From Progne subis subis (Eukaryota > Chordata > Aves > Passeriformes > Hirundinidae), in assembly GCA_022316685.1 (NCBI GenBank), contig JAKJHU010000168.1:620001-684000 (forward strand): a DNA stretch of 64,000 bases. The letters run 5' to 3'. The notes under the pieces are model-generated. The model was not told the DNA's origin. It worked only from the letters and a program-made list of their open reading frames with translations, and made no database searches. A program made the position numbers and the translations under genes. Positions 58,650 through 64,000 of the stretch are shown here, in pieces. The first letter of the stretch is position 1. Each line of letters begins with the position of its first letter.

Positions 58650-59886
58650 TCGTTAATTCCATCTGGGTTCTTTTCTTCTCTCAATTCCTTTATTTGTCCC
58701 TTTAGCTTCTGGAATGTTCATGTGTATTAACTCACTGCCTGATGACAGGTTGAAGCAACCAAGTCCCTCAAAGTCTGGGCATCCATGTCCATGGGCACGT
58801 AGTAAATAATCAATGGCTGCACTATTTTGTAATGTCATGTGCCTGGTAGCTTCTTCATCAACTAATAGAACACTGAGGGCAGTGGACATTGCATTGACCT
58901 GCTTACCAAGCCAGCACCCAAGGTGAATAAGCTCACTGAGGGCCTTAGCTGTGGCTCCCCAGCGTAAAAAAAATGGAGACCATGACCCTCTTTCCTTTAC
59001 TGCAATTGTTAATTTGGCTGCCATAATTTTCATCAAATTCTTCATATGATCATTTTTGACAAGCCAATTCACTCTTTTGCTTCCAATCTGTTATTAATAA
59101 AATGTTGGAGGTGAGGGTAAGCTGGCCAAGGCTACAGGGGCTCCCCTGGAGACATGAGGGGATCCCAGCCCGTACTCAATCTCTGCAGATAAGAGACACC
59201 CCCTGGGCAACACGATTGAGATGAGATGAGATGAGATAGAGATGAGATGAGATGAGATGAGATGAGATTGAGATGAGATGAGATGAGATGAGATGAGATG
59301 AGATGAGATGAGATGAGATGAGATGAGATGAGATGAGATTGAGATGAGATGAGATGAGATGAGATGAGATGAGATGAGATGAGATGATGATGAGATGAGG
59401 ACCAAGAAAGAATGAGGCTGGTGTAATTGCACCAATTTGTTGTAATATATGTCTTATTATTGGGTGTTACATTTTTCCTATTGACGGTTCCAGCCTTAGC
59501 TCTACCAATTTCACTGAGTCTCGATTTGGTCTCCTATAGTAAACTTGGACTCAGTACATAGCCTGGGAGGACCCCAATAAGTCCAATTCTTGGGGTTCCT
59601 CTGATGCATGTGGGTGAACATTGGTCCACTCATCCCAAGCGTCTACCAGGTTGGGCTTCTTATCTGCATACGGGTAGTCATTTGCTGTTAAGGAAATTCC
59701 CACCAGGCACGTTGATAAAGGATCATTTACACAGCCCATGGACATGCATAGACTATCTTCTTGTAATGTTTTTGCCAAGGTGACACAGATGTTTTGTTTT
59801 GGCTGATGGACAATCCACATTGCTGCTGGTGGAAGGGCAAGGAGTACCCAGATAATTATAATGACTGGATGATGGTTTGCAGCCAT
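58650..59886 (-). pseudogene. Class II env, internally deleted
   Basis: The start codon at 59884-59886 opens with MAANHH and a hydrophobic signal-like VIIIIWVLLALPPAA, then SU-type sequence (PKQNICVTLA, SMGCVNDPLSTCLVGI) to about 59551. A pentamer microsatellite (59216-59397) follows, then a TM-subunit frame (58653-59072) with LQNSAAIDYLL (residues 81-91). The conserved CX6CC motif is changed to CX6GC (residues 98-106), and an NLS glycosylation site follows. Most of SU, the cleavage site and the fusion peptide are absent, and the membrane anchor is degraded. It is nonfunctional as an envelope. Confidence 0.88.
59216..59397 (+). repeat. (GATGA)n microsatellite inside env
   Basis: A GATGA/ATGAG pentamer array of about 180 bp with interruptions GATAGA, GATTGA (twice) and GATGATGA. 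The minus strand yields Ser-His-Leu-Ile repeats that fuse in frame with retroviral sequence, but only as a by-product. It occupies the place where the C-terminal SU and N-terminal TM should be. Confidence 0.95.
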
Positions 59887-60269
59887 CGGAAACCTGGTGG
59901 GGGACTCACAGAAGGCAAGTTGTTCTGTAAAATAAAGAATAAACTTAAGACAAACTGTTTTGAAAGTATTTAAATCATGAAGAAAGTCCACCCCAATCTT
60001 CCCTTTCTTTGTTTATTAAAAAGATGAGAAAAGAGACTGGGGAATATGTTAAAAAGTAAGTTAAGAACAAGTGGAATGATATCAACAGAAAGATGAGACT
60101 AGAAATTTAGTGTGATATTCTTAAGCTGTGTTGTTAGTCTCCAAGTTGTTGGGAGGCAGCTGGAAATGAAGTTTATTTCTCTTCCTCCTTCTCCAAGATG
60201 CTGGAGTTTGACTTAGTTGAGTTTCTTGTTGCTTCTCAGTGTCTTGGATGGGTGTAGAGTCTGGTGATG

Positions 60270-61060
60270 CGACCTAAGGTTTCACACTTTTTTCCAGGAG
60301 CCCACTTTGGTCCCAACCCTGTGGATACACAGGCATATATCCTCTCCCCAAAGTTATTAATGGGAAAGGGCCCATGATTTGTTTGGTTTCGGGGTCCTTG
60401 ATCAGTACAGGCTCCTCTGAAAGCTGGGTTTGACTAGATTTGGAGAAGTGCCTGATGATGGGGAGTTTTGACTCCGTGAACAAGTTGTTTAGGAAGTTTA
60501 TAACACATAGAGCCTTACACAGTCTTTCAGTGGAAGATGATGTTTCAACACCCCCACACTGCTGATCAAGGACCCTTTTGATGGTTCAGTGTGCCCTTTC
60601 AACAATAGATTGCCTTGTCGGGGAGTGGGGTATGCCAGTAGAGTCTTTCACTCCCCATTGTTCCAGGAATTGTTTGAAGCTTTTGGAAGTGCAGGCAGGG
60701 CCATTATCAGTTTTAATGGTTTGGGAAATGCCCAGAGTGGAAAAGGCCAGAAGAAAATGTCACTTTGCATCTTTTGCCTTCTCTTCTGCATGAGCTGAGG
60801 CAAAAATTGCTCCAGAAAATGTATCTATAAAGACATGAATGTATTTGAGCCTCCAAAAAGGAGTGTAGTGAGTTACATCTGTCTGCCACAACAGCAAGCT
60901 TTCTAAGCCTCGGGGATTAACCCCAGATCCCATGGACAGCAGAGCAAAGCTTTGGCAGTTTGGGCTGGAGCCTACGATTGCTCTTGTTTGTTCCCTGGAT
61001 AATTTAAACATTCAAACTAGAGCTGGTACATTTTGATGGAAAAACTGATGGCTTAGCTTG
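60270..61060 (-). pseudogene. Class II integrase remnant
   Basis: An N-terminal zinc-binding type His pair (HQFFHQN near 61035) precedes the frame 60760-61011, which has WQTDVTHYTPF (first catalytic Asp intact) and IDTFSGAIFAS. In the following frames come IKTDNGPA (about 60695-60718, second Asp) and SIVERAH (about 60590-60611, Glu). The DDE triad is therefore preserved although at least one stop (after 60760) and frame changes interrupt it. The C-terminal domain is at 60274-60483. Confidence 0.9.
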
Positions 61061-61480
61061 GCTTGGTTAAAGATGTCTTGTAAAGTAGCCTGTACAACCA
61101 ACACCAAGGTGTCTGCTCTCTGGTTGCCCTCTGCTATGCGTCCTGAAAGGTCAATGTGTGACCTTACATGCATAATGTGATAAGGTTGCTCTCAGTGGGA
61201 GAGAAGATAGACTAGTTTTGAGAGGAAGTGAAATAAATTTGGATTTGACACCTCCTTTATTAGAGAGTGCTCTGCCCTTTCAGCTATACCAGCTACGTAA
61301 ACCAAATCTGTGACCAGATTTAAGGGTTAGTCAAACCTTTCAAAAGCTCTGACAACAGCTGCTAATTCTGCAATTTGAGGGGACCCCTCAATGATCTGGA
61401 CATCAGACTCCCACTTCTGAGTCTCTCCAGGTCATGACTGATTTGTGAAATCAGCCTGAGCCATCAGTAAAAATGACCAA
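61060..61480 (-). pseudogene. Class II RNase H remnant
   Basis: FTDGSG at the end of the frame 61451-61777 gives the first catalytic Asp. Further on in broken frames are IAELAAVVRAFERF, VTDLVYVAG and GNQRADTL. The layout matches retroviral RNase H followed by integrase. Stop codons follow almost immediately after TDGSG. Confidence 0.8.
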
Positions 61481-62904
61481 AACCTTTAAAGGAGCTTGAC
61501 TTTTTAATGAATTTGGCACCAAATTGAAAGCCACATTAAATAGTTTATGTTTTGGCAAGTGAATCAAAATTTGCCTCGGGTAACTGTCAAGGGTGAACTG
61601 GAGGTGTTCATTGGTCTGGAGCAAAGTGTCCAGACTACCTAACGTCAGTGGGAGGTAGATGTATGTAAAGTCACACCTTGCTAGGTTCCAGAGGTGAGCT
61701 CTAGCTCTGATTATGAGTTGAGCCATCACTTCTTGTGGTGTTGTTATACTTTTAGTTGGCTGATGGGATATACCCATTCAATGATTAAGAGCTGATCTTT
61801 TAGGGTGAGAACCTATTGAAAAAATAATCCATGAAATCTGGGTAATTTACCCAGAACTACAAACTGGAATGGTAAAGCAAGATCCACCCAATGAGTCTCC
61901 CTTGTGGATGGGGCTTGAGATACTTTTTGGTTGGATTCCTGGGCCTCTGGCATGATGGTTCTTGGTGAGTCGAGGTCCTCACAGCCTTACAGGAGGTTAA
62001 AGAGTGGTGCAAGATCCTCCATTGTGATCCCCAGAAGTGGGAAAATCCAATTTATGCTGCTGCACAGTTGATGTAGATCCCTTAGGGTTCCTGGGTCGTC
62101 CTTGATGAAGAGTTGCCAGGGTGCAATGGTCCGCTTGCTGATTCAAAGTCCCAAGTAGGTCCACAGGCAGGTACGTTGGATTTTTTCCTCGGCTATCTGG
62201 AATCCTGCTTCTTCAATAGTTTGAATAGTCCTTTTGAGCACAAGCTCAACATAAGAGTTAGTCTCAATGCAGATTAGGATATCATCCATGTAATGTAAAA
62301 TGAACGCATCTGGAAATGTTTTACGAATAGGTGAAAGGATGTGGACCACATGCATTTGACAGATGGCTGGCAAGTTCTTCATCCCTTGAGAGAGAACTAA
62401 CCAATGGTAATGCTTGAGGAGAGCTTGTCTATTTAAAGATGGTACTGAAAAAGCAAATCTCAGCACACCTCAGGGATGGAGTGGAACATTAAAGAAACAG
62501 TCCTTGATGTCAATAATGGCTAATTTCCAATCCTGGGGCAACATTGAAGATGAGGGCAGGCCAAGCTAGAGGGGACTCATGTCCTCAATGACAGCACTGA
62601 CCTTACAAAGGTCCTGTAGGAGCCGCCATTATCTTTTCCAGATTTTTTTGAAAACAAAAACTGGAGTATTTCAGGGGCTGTTTGATGGAACAATATGCCC
62701 TTTGAGTAACTGTTCTTCTATCAGGGTTTTGAGAACCTTTAGCTTGGTTTCAGTGAGGGGCCACTGATCCACACAAACTAGATCATCTGTTTTCCACGGA
62801 AGTGGAGCGGTGGCACACTCTACAGTGGCCCAGGCTAGAAATCTCATGGTGGAGAAGGGATTTCCAGCCTGGCACCCCATTGTGATAGTATGTCTCTGCC
62901 CCAC
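61451..62904 (-). pseudogene. Class II reverse transcriptase remnant
   Basis: The N-terminal part (62671-62904) shows VCVDQWPLTE and LLKGHIVPSNSP. The palm frame (62143-62466) has RFAFSVPSLN, QGMKNLPAICQ and an intact HYMDDILIC box (62281-62292 codes YMDD). The connection part lies in 61451-61777. Frame breaks separate the blocks. The start overlaps the protease frame by 61 bp in a different phase, as expected if pol was once expressed by frameshifting from pro. Confidence 0.92.
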
Positions 62905-63650
62905 AATATGATAGTTGCCCTCAATACAAAGAGTCTCACCATAGCAATTTGGCTGTCAGGTCCCTCAGTGAGGGTTGTCCTCTTACTTTTCATAGAAGTG
63001 GCTGCTGCTCCAATCCCTGAGATGACACCATTTGTTGAGACAAGCTCCCATCCTTCTGGCCGCTCAGAGTGGGCGATGATGGTGACGTCTGCTCTGATGT
63101 CCGCCACTCCTAAAAGAAAGACTTTATCCCCTTTGTTAAACAGGCCATATTTTATGATGGGTCTGTCATGGCCCACAGTTTCTGTCCAGAAAGCAGTAGG
63201 ATTTTCTGGGACAATAACTGTAGAATCCAGTAATAAAAAAGCCTGAGTGACAGGTGTATGTTGAGGCAAAAACCAAGATGGATCAATGCATGCAACAGTC
63301 CCTATAATTTCATCATTCCATCCTACGGTTTGAACCTCTGGTAACACTTGTAAATAATCAAGTCCAAAACTAGAGTGCCCAATAACTAAAATGCCCTTTG
63401 GTGTTGCCGAAGGGCCATATTTACGGGTTGGAATACAGTAGATTAATTCATCATAGAAATGGATTGCAAGTGAGCTTACCAACATGCATCGGGTCCCTGG
63501 TTGAAATTGCGTGTAGGATTCCCAGAGTTTGCATTCTTTTTTATAGTAGGTGTCATCATAAATGACTTCACCACATGTTGACTCTCTGAGGTGGTCAGGA
63601 GAGGGGTGAAATGGCTTGGTATTTGTTGTCATCATGTGGGGCCACCCCAC
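62844..63650 (-). pseudogene. Class II dUTPase-like domain plus protease frame
   Basis: A single 268-codon open frame, the longest retroviral frame in the window. Residues about 85-142 (GILVIGHSSFGLDY, DEIIGTVACID, PVTQAFLLL) resemble a decayed dUTPase domain that many class II retroviruses carry in pro. Residues 178-265 are the aspartic protease: LLGVADIRADVTIIAHS, then WGRDILSQWGA. The active-site DTGAD box reads DIRAD (residues 184-188): the Asp is kept but Thr and Gly are lost, so catalysis is unlikely. The frame ends at a TGA next to the pol overlap. Confidence 0.85.
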
Positions 63651-64000
63651 GCTCAGCTGGAAGTTTCCCAGATGCCATCAATGATTTGGTTGGAAAGCTG
63701 GCTGGTGATAGACCTGTTGGTGGCTTTGAAACTGGGGACAGCATTTATAACGTTCTCTACAATCTAAAGACGCAGATGGACAGTTTGTAGAAGGGTGCCG
63801 CTGTACAAAATCACTGTTACATTCAACTTGTATATGTCCTCATTCACCACATTTAAAGCATATCGTATTTTCCTTGTTTCGTAACAATGTTTTAGTTGCC
63901 ACTAGGCCCTCTGCCACCCCTCTGCTAACCACCAGGGTGATTGTATGCTCTACGATTGTCAGTCATATACAGGCCTCCACCATCTGCTGAATAGTGGGTT
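63651..64000 (-). pseudogene. 3' gag (nucleocapsid) remnant, cut by window end
   Basis: A CX2CX4HX4C zinc knuckle is recognisable at 63820-63860 (CFKCGE, then GHIQVEC), but an in-frame TGA at 63840-63842 sits between the second Cys and the His. Cys-rich sequence follows (CPSASLDC, YKCC). Upstream gag, including the capsid, lies outside the window. Nucleocapsid normally binds genomic RNA during packaging. Confidence 0.85.

Larger units (their letters stand above)
57938..64000 (-). mobile_element. Class II (ERVK, avian alpha/beta-type) provirus, truncated by window edge
   Basis: Order right to left: gag nucleocapsid, dUTPase-like/protease, RT, RNase H, integrase, env, polypurine tract, 3' LTR. 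The RT and integrase blocks are of the beta/alpha type; env resembles avian alpharetroviral envelopes. Most genes have stops or frame changes, but several catalytic residues are intact, so it is less decayed at active sites than the class I provirus to its left. The rest of gag and the 5' LTR lie beyond 64000. Confidence 0.9.

Noticed and set aside
59094..59435. Ser-His-Leu-Ile repeat protein fused to env-like sequence
   Set aside because: It is the GATGA microsatellite read through on the minus strand inside a broken env.
1..64000. tRNA or other structured RNA genes
   Set aside because: I looked for box-B-like GTTCGA words and cloverleaf context and found none convincing.

Overview
This window looks like avian nuclear DNA. 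I base that on CR1 LINE copies ending in the ATTCTGTG-type octamer tail, a class II (ERVK) provirus whose envelope resembles that of avian alpharetroviruses, a class I (gammaretrovirus-like) provirus, GC-rich unique sequence and many pentanucleotide microsatellites. A non-avian archosaur cannot be fully excluded. I recognise no host protein-coding exon. The many open frames in the left two thirds are low-complexity, GC-driven frames without a recognisable domain.

Layout. 1-23.9 kb is unique, gene-free DNA with short AT-rich, homeobox- or GATA-motif-containing blocks that look like candidate conserved noncoding elements. It also holds a CpG-rich patch at about 12.34-12.60 kb, a 33-bp minisatellite (5.94-6.22 kb), a 48-bp poly(A) run, a degenerate GGGAT array (21.1-21.45 kb), and a pair of homologous ~110-130 bp blocks in opposite orientation (4.63-4.76 and 14.76-14.87 kb). 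23.96-25.32 kb is a 5'-truncated CR1 on the + strand. It is followed by a second CpG-rich patch (26.4-26.9 kb), a perfect 83-unit GAGAG array (27.04-27.45 kb) and a strong noncoding-element candidate (28.39-28.72 kb). 31.5-31.8 kb looks like a solo LTR, and 32.14-32.45 kb is a purine/pyrimidine-alternating hexamer array. More CR1 pieces lie at 35.03-36.33 (+), 39.87-40.19 (+) and 43.02-43.48 kb (-). A 33/34-bp minisatellite lies at 42.33-42.68 kb.

From 44.6 kb rightwards the window is dominated by retroviral DNA, all on the minus strand. A complete but defective class I provirus (44610-52097) has two ~597-bp LTRs, PBS and PPT positions, a gag region with no visible capsid or nucleocapsid, protease, reverse transcriptase, RNase H, integrase and a shrunken env. 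Its protease, RT and integrase each carry a substitution in a key catalytic motif, and a second LTR sits nested inside it. After ~4.9 kb of unremarkable sequence and an LTR-like fragment (57.0-57.3 kb), a class II provirus runs from its 3' LTR (about 57.94-58.49 kb) to the window edge. It shows env (gutted, with a GATGA microsatellite in it), integrase, RNase H, RT with an intact YMDD box, a protease/dUTPase-like frame, and a nucleocapsid zinc knuckle with an in-frame stop.

No functional gene network can be inferred. The interest lies in mobile-element decay, nested insertions, tandem repeats and candidate regulatory DNA. All identifications come from reading motifs by eye, and most element boundaries are approximate.
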